Source of the DNA: Geomonas diazotrophica
GTDB lineage: Bacteria > Desulfobacterota > Desulfuromonadia > Geobacterales > Geobacteraceae
NCBI RefSeq assembly: GCF_018919385.1
Contig: NZ_JAHLMF010000008.1
Location: 62,001 to 126,000 of the forward strand
Direction: 5' to 3'
DNA length: 64,000 nucleotides
Part shown: in pieces, positions 1-9,108 of the stretch
Layout: every line of letters begins with the position of its first letter
Numbering within the stretch: position 1 is the first letter of the stretch
The notes under the pieces: model-generated
Told to the model about the DNA's origin: nothing
Database searches by the model: none
Seen by the model: only the letters and a program-made list of their open reading frames with translations
Position numbers and translations under genes: made by a program

Positions 1-1401
1 CTCGTAAAACTTCTTGTCCTCGATACCGGACTTAAGGACCCTGGGGTTCTTGCCGAGTGCCTCCTCGTGCGAATACCCGGTAAATTGGGTAAAAGCCTTG
101 TTGGTCTCGATTATCCTGTTTTCACTGTCGGTTATGACGATCGCCTCGCCGCTTTCGTTGAAGATCTTGGCCAGCAGCTTGATCCTCTTCTGCGTCTTCA
201 TCTGCTCGGTAGTGTCCCTGATGCACTCGATGGCGCCGATGACCTCCCCTTTCGAGTTGCGCAGCAAGGATGCGGATGAGGTAAGGTGTGCCGGGGCTGC
301 GCCGAGGCGCGGGGCGTAGCACTCGCCCTGCACGATGTCGCCGTTGCGAACGAAACCTTCGTAGCGCCCCTCGCTATCGACGGCGGGGTTCAAGGCGAGG
401 TCGATCAAGAGAGGACGCCGGTGACCATAGAACGGGATGGCATATTCCAAGCCGCCCCGGCCGATCATCGACTCGGGCGCCACCCCGGTGAGCCTGGTGA
501 GCTCGCGGTTCCACCCCACCACCCGGCCGGAGTTGTCGATGATGAGCGTGGCATCGGGCAGGAACTCGATGATGGTCAAAAGGTACTGCTTGGAGTCCTG
601 GAGTTCGAGGTTTTTCTCCTTCAACTGGGCCTCTTGATGAGAACGCTCCACCTCGACGATCATGGTACGTCGTGTGATGAAACCGATCGAGACGAGTCCC
701 AAAAGCCAGATCGCACCGTGACTGGCCGCAACTCCACGGGCCTGCTTCCCGGCAGCGGCGTAAAACGGCGCAAGCGGTATCGAAACGTCGGTCCCCCCCC
801 GCAGCTCCCCAACCTTGATTCCGGTCCAGGCATGGCACTTGATACATGACTGCTCCATGATCATGGGCTGCATCATGCGCAGGTGGGGCTTACCGTCGAT
901 GAGCGTCGCGGTGTAATAAGTCTCGCGGGTCCCCTCCACGATGAACAGGGCGGTCCGCTCCCACTCGTCCGGCGCATCCACCGGGTTGATGTACAGCCTG
1001 GAGGTGATCCTTGTATTTATACCGTAGAACTGGGGGGCTTCCCGGGTGATTTCGTTCATGATCATGGCCGGGTTTTTCAGCGTAAGCTGCACGCCCCCGG
1101 TGGTTTCCAGGTCCCGATCGGGTACGTGATTCAAAAAAGGGCTGGGCGAAACCAGCGGCCCTTGCTCCATATAGATACCGCCGCGTTTGGAGGCCCATTT
1201 TCTGAAGGCGAGATCCTTGGCAAGCGCTATCTCGGCCTGCGTCCTGGCAAGTTCAAACGCCTGCTGGTAGGCGACGCGGACGTTCCACCACACGGCCAGT
1301 GAAAGGAGCAGGGTCCAGACCAGTACGGTGATTACAGATCTAGTGAGGATTGTTTTGACGGATCCGGTGTGCGGGAAGGAATTTTGGTGGTCGGATATCA
1401 C
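1..1401 (-). CDS. Heme-binding Tll0287-like PAS sensor protein (3' end outside window)
   Basis: Membrane sensor, probably a histidine kinase or diguanylate cyclase whose output domain lies beyond the window edge. About 467 residues are visible. A GTG start at 1401 follows GGGAG, and an in-frame TGA lies 24 bases further upstream. One membrane helix spans about residues 19-40. A periplasmic Tll0287-like (DUF3365) domain follows, with a c-type heme motif CIKCH at residues 186-190. A second helix lies near 226-243, then two PAS domains start near residues 271 and 415. The second PAS runs to the window edge. The domain order suggests redox or gas sensing through covalent heme, passed to cytoplasmic PAS domains. 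The family call is confident; the output activity cannot be seen. Confidence 0.85.
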   Translation of the reverse strand, partial: MISDHQNSFPHTGSVKTILTRSVITVLVWTLLLSLAVWWNVRVAYQQAFELARTQAEIALAKDLAFRKWASKRGGIYMEQGPLVSPSPFLNHVPDRDLETTGGVQLTLKNPAMIMNEITREAPQFYGINTRITSRLYINPVDAPDEWERTALFIVEGTRETYYTATLIDGKPHLRMMQPMIMEQSCIKCHAWTGIKVGELRGGTDVSIPLAPFYAAAGKQARGVAASHGAIWLLGLVSIGFITRRTMIVEVERSHQEAQLKEKNLELQDSKQYLLTIIEFLPDATLIIDNSGRVVGWNRELTRLTGVAPESMIGRGGLEYAIPFYGHRRPLLIDLALNPAVDSEGRYEGFVRNGDIVQGECYAPRLGAAPAHLTSSASLLRNSKGEVIGAIECIRDTTEQMKTQKRIKLLAKIFNESGEAIVITDSENRIIETNKAFTQFTGYSHEEALGKNPRVLKSGIEDKKFYE

Positions 1402-1795
1402 CTCAGCGACTCTCCCGGGTGTTCAGAGTGCTCGGCGGATGTTCAATGCGACAACGATCCCATGGACGGTCGATGGACAGCACAGGGGGCACTGACCAGC
1501 GGTTTGGCTGCGGTTGTCTATGACATATCGGGTCAGAGACATTACGACTGTATAGGAGGAAACGAAATACCTACTTCGCTACGCCTAGGGTGAAAGATAT
1601 CGCAGACACCGCAGCCAAGTCATCATTAAAAGCACGCCGCCTTGGCGAAACCGGAACAGGAGTGATCGGTTGTGCAGTGCCAAGTGCGTAAAGCCGCATC
1701 CAGTGCGGCTGTGCGGGAATAACTTTTTTACATCCCGGCAAGAATTATTTATTGACAGTCAAAGCACCGTTTGCTATAAACATGACTCCTTAGAT
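1402..1795. other. Intergenic region between sensor gene and tRNA-Ala
   Basis: No convincing protein gene is seen. The region holds the tRNA promoter at its right end and a short hairpin (AAGCCGC/GCGGCT arms, about 1691-1711) with no adjacent T tract. The short open frames here lack a ribosome binding site and family resemblance. Confidence 0.5.
1752..1780 (+). promoter_or_regulatory. Sigma-70 promoter of tRNA-Ala
   Basis: TTGACA at 1752-1757 and TATAAA at 1775-1780 are separated by exactly 17 bases. The -10 box ends 15 bases before the tRNA 5' end, so the leader is very short. Confidence 0.8.
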
Positions 1796-1871
<76 letters not shown>

Positions 1872-1880
1872 TCAATTACA

Positions 1881-1913
1881 AAAGGACCTGGGAGTTTCCT
1901 AGGTCCTTTTTTT
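1881..1913 (+). terminator. Intrinsic terminator after tRNA-Ala
   Basis: Arms AAGGACCT and AGGTCCTT flank a short loop, followed by a run of seven T, ten bases past the tRNA CCA end. Confidence 0.88.
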
Positions 1914-1963
1914 GTTTCCAAGTAAAGCACTCGACTCCGGCCGGGTGCTTTTCTGTTTCAGGA

Positions 1964-3142
1964 CTACCTTCCGACGGTCCCGCTGTTATCTGCCGACCCG
2001 CTTGAATACCCCGTCATCTCCAGATAGCCGGAACCGCCGGGACTCCCCTCCACGCCGCGCACCGCAACCGCCCCCTCCCAGTAACGGAACCCGGTCAAAA
2101 GTTCCTGGTCGGCGAGCCTCGGCTCAATCTCCAGGGCAATCCGAGCCGCTGGAACCCGCAGGCGCCACACCGAGGGATAGCGGACGCGGCTTGCCGGGCT
2201 TTCCCACCACCTCACCACCTCCAACTGCACGTCCTCACGCTTGAGCACGATGCTGTGCCCGTCGGGGGCGACCAGGGTCCCGCCTGAAAAGGGATCGCTG
2301 CTGCCGTCACGCTTTCGTAACCGGTAGAACATCACGTCCCTGCCGTCATCGAGTTGCAGGGCGAACCAGTCCCAGCCGACCTGGTCCTGCTCGAGCGCGC
2401 TGGTGCTCCATTCCCGGTCCAGCCAGGAAAGCCCGCTCACGGCAAAGCGCTCCTTCCCGATGCGCAGGGTCCCGGACGTCGCCATGCGGGGGATCGAGTA
2501 GTAGTACGATGCGTTCCCGGCGGTACCCCCCTTGCGGCTTAGTCCCCCTGCCCCGTTCAGGATCTCGGGCTTCACGCTCACCAGGTTGAAATCCACGGCC
2601 ATATCGGGCTCCGCTGCGGTCAACCTGACACCCCAGGGACGGCCGGAGTTCTGCAGCATCGCCCAATTCTCCAGGCGCACGGCAAGAGGATCCCCGCCCG
2701 CGTCGGCAAGCCCCAGCGCACCGCGGCTGAAGCGTTCAGCAAAGCGGAACCTCTTTGCAGCGACGTCGGTCACGGCAAAATGCGCCATGTAGACCTGGTT
2801 GGTCCCCCAGGCCGATAGCCTGGCCTCTGCCCCGGGGGTGAGCGCCGTCTTGAAGAAGGTGAGCTGGTAGCCGAAACGACGCCCGTCCGAGGCCTGCAGG
2901 TTGCCGGTGAAATACCACCACTCGTTGCGATAGCCGGGGTGGGGACCGTGATCGGCAGGAAAGGAAAAGCGGCGCGGCTTTTCGGCGCGGAGATACCCGG
3001 GAGCGCCCCCCCCACCGAGGGTCTGGGTGACGCTGAAGGTTTCGGGCCGCGCGGTTGCGGCCGGCCGCCAGGCGGACCAGAGGTACCAGAGCAGCAGCGC
3101 GGCGAGGATAACGGCCGCGGCGATGAACAGGAGGCGGCGCAT
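1964..3142 (-). CDS. AttH/CrtC-like lipocalin-domain protein
   Basis: Exported or membrane-anchored protein of 392 residues in the CrtC/AttH (carotenoid 1,2-hydratase-like, double lipocalin) family. An N-terminal hydrophobic segment spans about residues 4-25. The hallmark NEWWYFTGNL sits near residue 73, and a second beta-rich half contains WLDREWS and GWDWFALQLDDGR. It starts one base after the stop of the ABC permease gene, giving the order ATPase, permease, AttH-like as in attEFGH-type loci. Family knowledge suggests binding of a lipophilic ligand, perhaps handed to or from the permease. There is no carotenoid gene nearby, so a hydratase role is not inferred. Confidence 0.85.
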   Translation of the reverse strand: MRRLLFIAAAVILAALLLWYLWSAWRPAATARPETFSVTQTLGGGGAPGYLRAEKPRRFSFPADHGPHPGYRNEWWYFTGNLQASDGRRFGYQLTFFKTALTPGAEARLSAWGTNQVYMAHFAVTDVAAKRFRFAERFSRGALGLADAGGDPLAVRLENWAMLQNSGRPWGVRLTAAEPDMAVDFNLVSVKPEILNGAGGLSRKGGTAGNASYYYSIPRMATSGTLRIGKERFAVSGLSWLDREWSTSALEQDQVGWDWFALQLDDGRDVMFYRLRKRDGSSDPFSGGTLVAPDGHSIVLKREDVQLEVVRWWESPASRVRYPSVWRLRVPAARIALEIEPRLADQELLTGFRYWEGAVAVRGVEGSPGGSGYLEMTGYSSGSADNSGTVGR

Positions 3143-3143
3143 G

Positions 3144-5678
3144 CTACTCTTCCTCCTTGAGCGCCTGGGCGGGCGAGGTGCGTGCGATCCTGAGCGAGGG
3201 GTAGATCCCCGCGAGGAAGGCGGCGGTGACGGAAAGAACGACCGCCTGGACGAGCTGCGCCGGGGTGATCGCCAGCTGCATGGTCCAGCCGAAGGAGCGG
3301 AGGTTCACCACGTAGATCAGCACCAGGGCCTCGACGATGCCCAAGGGGAGCGACAAGAGCCCGGCGATGAGCCCGATCAGCACCGTCTCCCCGCAGACCA
3401 CACCCCAAACCTGCCCCGGAGTGAGCCCCACTGCGCGCAGCACGGCGAGCTCGCGGGCCCGCTCCACCTGCATGGCCATAAGCGCGGAGAGGATCCCCAC
3501 GAAGGCGACCAGCATGGTCAGCATGCGCAGCACCCCGGTGATGGCAAAGGTACGGTCGAAGACCTCGACCGTCGCCTGGCGCAACTGCGCGTTGGAAACC
3601 ACCGTCACCTGCTCCTCCCCTGCCCTATCGCGCACCAGTTCCAGGAGCCGCGCCAGGCTGAGCCCGGGCCCCGCCGTGAACGACATGCCGTCGACGCTTT
3701 CGTCGCCGAAGTTCGCAACGTAGCCGGTACGGCTCATGATGACGATGCCGGTGTCGGAGCCGTAGTCATAGATGATGCCGGCCACAGGAAACCGCCTCTC
3801 GCCGCGGCTGGTGCGCAGGACGACGCTGTCGCCGGGGTGCAGGTGGTGCCGGTAGCTGTACGGCTCGGAAACGAGCACGGCCTCGCCGCGGCTGAAGCGT
3901 TTCCAGGCGAGGGCGGGATCCCCATCCTTGAACGGGTAGCGCAGGAAGCTCCGCTCGGGGACCTGCACCGAGAAAACCTCGGTAGCGCCGGACGCCCCCT
4001 CGATCCGGACGCGGCGCGACAGCGTCACCTGGGCCTCCCCCTGGAGCCCTAAGAGGCGCCGCACCAGGGCCGGGTTGAGCGGGGGACGGTAGCGGCCGCC
4101 GCCCCGGTCGGCCGAGGTGAGGTAGACATCGGCCTGCAGCCAGTTGCCGAGCCAGTTCTGCACCGTGAGCCGGAAGCCCCCCACCATGATGCCGACACCG
4201 ATCCCGGCGGACACGGCGACCACCAGCGCCGCCGTCGCCACCCCGGTTCGGGAGAGCGACACCACCACACCGCGGGCCGCCATCCTCCCCAGGGAGCCGA
4301 GCAGCAGCTCGAGCAGGGGACGCAGCAGCGCAGACATGAACATCACCCCGGCGGGAACCAGCAGCGTGTAGCCGACGATGACGGCGAATAGCCCGGCGAA
4401 ACCGCCCACGATGCCGCCGCGCTCGGTCAGGAAGAGGGCGCAACCGGCCAGCATCAGGATGACTCCGCAGCAAGCGGCGAGGGGCACCAGCCTCCTGCGG
4501 CGGGACTCCACCTGCGAGCGCGACAGCATGGCGCGCGGGGGGGCGCCGGTCGCCTCCAGGGCGGCCGGCAAGGTGGCGGCCAGGGTGGCGGCGACCCCGA
4601 GAAGCGCCCCCTTCCAGAGGGCCGCCGGAAGCAGCGGCAACCGGCGCACCTCCATCACGAAATAGAGGTCGTTGATGGTCCTGGTGACCAGCCGGGTCAG
4701 TTCCGAGCCGAGCAGGACACCCGCCGCAAGCCCGGCGATGGTGCCGGCGATACCGATCAGGAGCGCCTCGGCGCAGATCATGGTGAAGACCTCGCGGCGG
4801 CTCACCCCGAGGGCACGCAGCATCCCGATCAGCCGCCTTCTGCGCACCACGGAAAAGGTCATGGTGTTGTAGATCAGGAACATCCCGACCACGAGGGCGA
4901 GGAGGCTCAACGCCTTCAGGTTCAGCCGGAAGGCGCGGGTCATCTTGTCCAGGGCGCCGGCCCTGGCGCCGGCGGGGGCAATGTCGGCGCCGGGGGGAAG
5001 GACGGACCGTACCTCATCGAGCACCCCCGCCCCCTCTTCTCCTCCCGGCAGCACCAGGTCGATGCGCGACAATCGCCCGACCAGGCCAAGGAGTTCCTGC
5101 GCCGTGGCGATGTCGCAGACAAGGACCGAGGCGAGCGCGACCCGGCTCACCTCGTCGGAGGGCTCGAGGATCCCGGCCAGCATCAGCTGCCACCTGACGC
5201 CTGCACTGTCCGCGGGGAAGGTGGCGCCGCGTTTAAGGCCGCGCTCGGCGGCGCTACTGGCAAGCATCAGGACCGCGCCGGGGCGCGTCATGAGGTCGGT
5301 TAGCACGCTGCGATCGGTGAAGCGGGAGGAAAAGCTCCTGATGGGAGGCTCGGAAAAGGGATCGATGCCGATCAGCTGGAAGGTGCGGCCTGATAGCTGC
5401 AGGTGCCCGGTGACCACGGGGGCGGAGCCGCGCAAGCCAAGCCGGACGCGGATCGTGCGGTAGAGCTCCTCCGGAAGGCCGGTTGGTCCGCCGACCACCT
5501 GGTGCGTCGCGCGCCCGGCAACGGTTTCTGCGGCGAGGCGGAAGGCCCGCTGCGCAGCCTCGTTGGCCTGATCCACCGCGGTGACCACGGCGACCCCGAG
5601 GGCGACGCCGAGGACGGCTAGCACGGTGAGCCAGGGGTGGCGCAGCACGTTGCGCATCCCGGCGCGCCACAGGATCAT
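3144..5678 (-). CDS. ABC transporter permease with two FtsX domains
   Basis: Inner-membrane permease of 844 residues in the LolCE/MacB-type FtsX family. An N-terminal helix (about 17-37) is followed by a large MacB-like periplasmic region and three helices (about 265-385). A helix pair follows, then a second periplasmic block and a last FtsX triplet near 710-830. The length fits the fused two-module permeases found in AttFG or YbbP-type systems. The start codon overlaps the stop of the ATPase gene at 5675-5678. Such machines usually act on envelope lipids, lipoproteins or peptides by mechanotransmission rather than classical import. The substrate is unknown. Confidence 0.9.
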   Translation of the reverse strand: MILWRAGMRNVLRHPWLTVLAVLGVALGVAVVTAVDQANEAAQRAFRLAAETVAGRATHQVVGGPTGLPEELYRTIRVRLGLRGSAPVVTGHLQLSGRTFQLIGIDPFSEPPIRSFSSRFTDRSVLTDLMTRPGAVLMLASSAAERGLKRGATFPADSAGVRWQLMLAGILEPSDEVSRVALASVLVCDIATAQELLGLVGRLSRIDLVLPGGEEGAGVLDEVRSVLPPGADIAPAGARAGALDKMTRAFRLNLKALSLLALVVGMFLIYNTMTFSVVRRRRLIGMLRALGVSRREVFTMICAEALLIGIAGTIAGLAAGVLLGSELTRLVTRTINDLYFVMEVRRLPLLPAALWKGALLGVAATLAATLPAALEATGAPPRAMLSRSQVESRRRRLVPLAACCGVILMLAGCALFLTERGGIVGGFAGLFAVIVGYTLLVPAGVMFMSALLRPLLELLLGSLGRMAARGVVVSLSRTGVATAALVVAVSAGIGVGIMVGGFRLTVQNWLGNWLQADVYLTSADRGGGRYRPPLNPALVRRLLGLQGEAQVTLSRRVRIEGASGATEVFSVQVPERSFLRYPFKDGDPALAWKRFSRGEAVLVSEPYSYRHHLHPGDSVVLRTSRGERRFPVAGIIYDYGSDTGIVIMSRTGYVANFGDESVDGMSFTAGPGLSLARLLELVRDRAGEEQVTVVSNAQLRQATVEVFDRTFAITGVLRMLTMLVAFVGILSALMAMQVERARELAVLRAVGLTPGQVWGVVCGETVLIGLIAGLLSLPLGIVEALVLIYVVNLRSFGWTMQLAITPAQLVQAVVLSVTAAFLAGIYPSLRIARTSPAQALKEEE

Positions 5679-6379
5679 GGCCTCGCTCCCGGCAGACCGG
5701 CCCCGTCCACAAGGACACCGTCCTTGATGCTCAGTACCCGGTCGGCGAGGGTGGCGACCTCGCTGCTGTGCGTCACCAGCACCAGCGTGGTGCCGGCCGG
5801 GCGGAGCAGGCGCTGGAACAGATCGAGTACCTGGCGTCCGGTTTCCGCGTCCAGATTCCCGGTCGGTTCGTCGGCCAGTACCAGCTTGGGGGCATGAACC
5901 AGGGCGCGGGCCACGGCAACGCGCTGCTGCTCGCCGCCGGAGAGGCGGTCGGGAAAGGCGCGGGACCGGTCGGCGAGCCCCACGGCGTCGAGGAGCTCGC
6001 CCGCGCGCCGGCGCTGCACGGGGGTGAGAAGCCCGGCCAGCTCAAGGGGAAGCAGGACGTTCTCCTCCACGGTGAGGGTGGGGATCAGGTTGTAGAACTG
6101 GAAAACGAAACCGATGTGGTTGCGGCGGAACAGGGTGCGCTCGCGTTCGGAGAGGCGGTTCAAAGCGGCGCCGTCCACCCTCACCTCCCCCACGTCGGGA
6201 AGGTCGATGCCGCTGACCAGGTTCAACAGTGTGGATTTTCCGGAACCGCTGCGCCCGAGCAGGAAGACCCAGGAGCCGGTGGCTATGGAGAGGGAGGCAT
6301 CGCGGAACACGACCCGCTCCCGGTCCCCTTCGCGAAAGCTCTTGCCGATCCCCTTCAGTTCGACAATCGGTTCTGCCAT
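5675..6379 (-). CDS. ABC transporter ATP-binding protein, LolD/AttE-like
   Basis: Cytoplasmic ATPase of 234 residues that should energise the FtsX permease encoded immediately downstream, with a 4-base overlap. Walker A GRSGSGKST is near residue 42, the signature LSGGEQQRV near 146, and Walker B LVLADEPTGNL near 165. The switch histidine lies in VLVTHSS. The sequence is closest in style to the LolD/MacB subfamily. The start follows AAGGACAGG. It sits in a compact minus-strand run with the START-like protein upstream and the AttH-like protein downstream. Confidence 0.92.
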   Translation of the reverse strand: MAEPIVELKGIGKSFREGDRERVVFRDASLSIATGSWVFLLGRSGSGKSTLLNLVSGIDLPDVGEVRVDGAALNRLSERERTLFRRNHIGFVFQFYNLIPTLTVEENVLLPLELAGLLTPVQRRRAGELLDAVGLADRSRAFPDRLSGGEQQRVAVARALVHAPKLVLADEPTGNLDAETGRQVLDLFQRLLRPAGTTLVLVTHSSEVATLADRVLSIKDGVLVDGAGLPGARP

Positions 6380-6416
6380 TACCTGTCCTTTGCCTTGAGT
6401 GGCGGCGATACCCGGA

Positions 6417-7334
6417 TCAGTTCCCCTGTTTCGCCTGCAGGGCCTCCTGCTGGGCCCGCTCCATCTTCTTGTTGCTGAGGTAGGCCGCCTTGTCGATCTC
6501 CTTCAACTGGCGCGGGTACTTGGCGGTCAAGTCGTACCAGCGGTTCAGGCGCTGCTCGAAGCGCTGTCCCTCCGGGTACTTCAGGGCATCCAGGTAGGTC
6601 TGCAGGGCGAGGTAGTAGCGCATGGTGTTGCGCTCCACCGCACCGCGCACGCCGTCGATGTAGGACTGTTTCCCATCGTCCCCGACCAGGGTGAAGCCTA
6701 CCTTGTCCCTGCCGAGCGTGGCGAAGTAGGTCTTGATGGCCATGCGCGCCATGGTGCCGTGGCTGTAGGTGTAGCTGAAATGCAGGAAGGTTCCCTGCCC
6801 CTCCAGCGGCACGGCCTGAACGCCGATGCGGTGGTCCTTGGTGCCGAAGGGCCCCTCTTCCCCCACCAGGGCGAGCTCCAGGTAGTCGGGCTGGCTGGAC
6901 GCGACCCGGAAGGCGAGTTTCAGCGGATAGGCGTCGGATGGGGGCTGGAAGTACTTCCGGCCGCTGTAGAGGGTCAGTTGGGTCTGCTGCTTGGTGGTCT
7001 TGTAGACGCAGGCCTTGATGTTGATGTGCAGCGGGGTGATGTCGCACCAGGCAGTCGGGGACTGCAGGGCCTCGCGGACCGCCTCGAAGGGGTAATGGAA
7101 GATGCCGTACATGTCGACCCGCACCGAGTCCTGCCCCTCGAGCGATTCGAGGTAGATCGGGGCACCGAACTGGTTCTTGTCGAGCTTGGCCTTGAGGAGG
7201 GAGTGCTTGGCCAGGAGCGCCCGTTCCCCCGAGGACTCGGTCTCTGCCGCGCGCGCAAAGGTGCAGCAGAAAAGGATCACCAACAGCACGCAGGCGAAAA
7301 GCCTGACTCGAGAAATCCGTTTGGGACCTACCAT
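6417..7334 (-). CDS. Secreted START/SRPBCC-like protein of unknown function
   Basis: Predicted exported protein of 305 residues. The start at 7334 is chosen because GGAGGAGG lies 9 bases upstream and a clear signal peptide follows (LFACVLLVILFCC, then ARA). A longer frame reaching 7436 would overlap the next gene and lacks these signals. The body has the alternating beta pattern seen in START/SRPBCC-like lipid-binding folds (YGIFHYPFEAVREAL, then HFSYTYSHG). This fold assignment is an inference. It lies 37 bases upstream of the ABC ATPase gene, so it may supply a lipid-binding partner to that transporter. Confidence 0.7.
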   Translation of the reverse strand: MVGPKRISRVRLFACVLLVILFCCTFARAAETESSGERALLAKHSLLKAKLDKNQFGAPIYLESLEGQDSVRVDMYGIFHYPFEAVREALQSPTAWCDITPLHINIKACVYKTTKQQTQLTLYSGRKYFQPPSDAYPLKLAFRVASSQPDYLELALVGEEGPFGTKDHRIGVQAVPLEGQGTFLHFSYTYSHGTMARMAIKTYFATLGRDKVGFTLVGDDGKQSYIDGVRGAVERNTMRYYLALQTYLDALKYPEGQRFEQRLNRWYDLTAKYPRQLKEIDKAAYLSNKKMERAQQEALQAKQGN

Positions 7335-7389
7335 GCGATAGAACCTCCTCCGGCGGGCCGGCTTGCTGAGCCGCGCGAACGCGTCGGCA

Positions 7390-8454
7390 TCAGGGGATCT
7401 CCCCCTCGTCCGTCGCCTCGGTGTCGGCCACGGCATCGTCCCACAAGGTGAACAAGACGGCGAAGATGACGGGCCCCACGATCAACCCGAGCAGCCCCAT
7501 GCTGATCACGCCGCAGATGGCGCCCAGGACCACGGCCAGGGTAGAGATGTCGCTGGATGCGCCGATGGCGAGGGGGCGAATGGCGTTGTCGGCTATGCCC
7601 ACGAAGATGATGCACCAGGCGGCGAGGAGCCCCGCGGCAAGATAGGAGCCGTTGAGGGCGAGGACGGCGACCAGCGGCACCCAGACCACCCCGGTGCCCA
7701 CCACCGGGATCAGCGCGGCGATGGCGGTGAGCGCGCCGCAGAAGATGGGCGCCGGCACCCCGGCAACCCAGTAGCCGAGCCCGGCCAAGACCCCCTGGGT
7801 GGCGCAGGTAAGGACGGTCCCTACGGTCACCGCGGTGGTTATGGACCGGATCTGCGAGGCGTAGTGTTGCGCCTTGCGCGGATCCGGGGCAAGCCTGCCG
7901 ATGAAGGCGCAAACCACCCGCTCGCCGTCGCGGTAGATGAAGTAGAGGATGAAAAGGGCGATGGCCAGGGTGCCGAGGAAGCTGAACATGTTGCGCGCCA
8001 GGTCGGTGGCGACGCCGAGTATGACGGTGGAACTGGTGGAGGCGATCTTGCCGCCGATGCCGGCCAGGTCGATGTCGAACCGATCCACCAGCGACATGAT
8101 CTTCTGTACCGCGGGGAAATGACCGAAGCTGGAAGTGCCGGTCTTGGCCACCGTCTGGACCAGCTGCAGCACCTGCCGGTACCAGTCGGGGGCGTTGACC
8201 GCAGCGGTGGCAACGAGTGCGGCGACGGGAAGGACGAAGCAGACGGCTACGGCGAACACCATCAGGCCGGCGGAGCGGTTCGGATGACCCGGGTAGCGGC
8301 GCAGCACGCGGTTGTAATGAGGCATGGTGGCAACGCCGATGATGAGCCCCCAGGCGAGCGGCTTCAGGATGGGGGCGGCCAGGATAACCATCAGGACGAC
8401 GGCAGCGGCCGTGACCAGGGCCGCAAGTATGCTCAGATAGAGTCTTCTGTCCAT
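7390..8454 (-). CDS. AI-2E family transporter
   Basis: Polytopic inner-membrane protein of 354 residues in the AI-2E exporter/UPF0118 family (YdiK, PerM, TqsA). There are hydrophobic pairs near residues 7-50 and 60-90, and a soluble amphipathic stretch around 90-150. A cluster of four to five helices covers 155-345, with the family-typical GLGYWVAGVPAPIF and IPVVGTGVVWVP. A GGGGAG ribosome binding site supports the start. Members range from autoinducer-2 export to Na+/H+ exchange, so the substrate is not assigned. It probably shares a transcript with the START-like protein and ABC genes downstream. Confidence 0.9.
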   Translation of the reverse strand: MDRRLYLSILAALVTAAAVVLMVILAAPILKPLAWGLIIGVATMPHYNRVLRRYPGHPNRSAGLMVFAVAVCFVLPVAALVATAAVNAPDWYRQVLQLVQTVAKTGTSSFGHFPAVQKIMSLVDRFDIDLAGIGGKIASTSSTVILGVATDLARNMFSFLGTLAIALFILYFIYRDGERVVCAFIGRLAPDPRKAQHYASQIRSITTAVTVGTVLTCATQGVLAGLGYWVAGVPAPIFCGALTAIAALIPVVGTGVVWVPLVAVLALNGSYLAAGLLAAWCIIFVGIADNAIRPLAIGASSDISTLAVVLGAICGVISMGLLGLIVGPVIFAVLFTLWDDAVADTEATDEGEIP

Positions 8455-8586
8455 CGGTCTCCCCTCGAGGATGGTGTAGGCTTTATGGATTACCGGGGTG
8501 CTTCGGGAGTGCCATGGCTGGACCGGGTCCGGTCTCTGATCCGGGCGGGCGCCGGGGCGCCCGCCTGACGGTAAGGGTGGCGTCGC

Positions 8587-8871
8587 TTAGCGGGTGGTCT
8601 CGATCTTGCGCTCCTTCTCCTCGGGGGCCGCGCTCGGGCGCTGGGTCCCCTCGGGCTGCACCGACTGCTCGGTCTGGAACGGCAACCGCTCCCGCCGCTC
8701 GTTGCCCAGGGTGGGCGGCTCTTCAACAACCTTCCAGTTCTTCCCCACCGGGACCGAGAGTTCTTTCACCGAGGCCGGCTGTGCCTGGGGCTGCTGTTTT
8801 GCTTCGAAGATGGTGCAGGCGCTGAGTGACAGCAGGCTGATAACGAGTAGCGTGGCATGTGCGTATCTCAT
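8587..8871 (-). CDS. Small lipoprotein
   Basis: A 94-residue lipoprotein. The signal peptide ends in lipobox LSAC with Cys19 as the predicted acylated residue. The mature part is short, hydrophilic and rich in Gln, Glu, Arg and Pro, with no domain I recognise. CAGGAG lies upstream of the ATG. It lies 132 bases upstream of the AI-2E gene on the same strand and could be the first gene of that transcript. No function can be assigned. Confidence 0.7.
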   Translation of the reverse strand: MRYAHATLLVISLLSLSACTIFEAKQQPQAQPASVKELSVPVGKNWKVVEEPPTLGNERRERLPFQTEQSVQPEGTQRPSAAPEEKERKIETTR

Positions 8872-9108
8872 GGTGTCGACTCCTGAAGGTTGTGCTGGCG
8901 TGTGAACTGGATCAACTTCTGCTGCTGAGCGTTTGGGCCCTGCACCTCTTGGTCATGCTGAGACTAAGGATAGCAAGACGCAGATATAATTAAAAGTTTT
9001 GTTTTGAACGGCTCAGCAACTCCAACAGCAGCCTTCGGAACCAACGTGCCGCCAAAAACACACAAGGGCCTATTATGGCAAAGATCTGCGCCCGGTCAAC
9101 TTGCGGCG

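Noticed and set aside
1600-1735. A third GEMM-like RNA upstream of tRNA-Ala
   Set aside because: AAAGCC and a GGCGAAACC string are present, but the order and the GNRA hairpin do not fit, and the only downstream gene is a tRNA with its own promoter.
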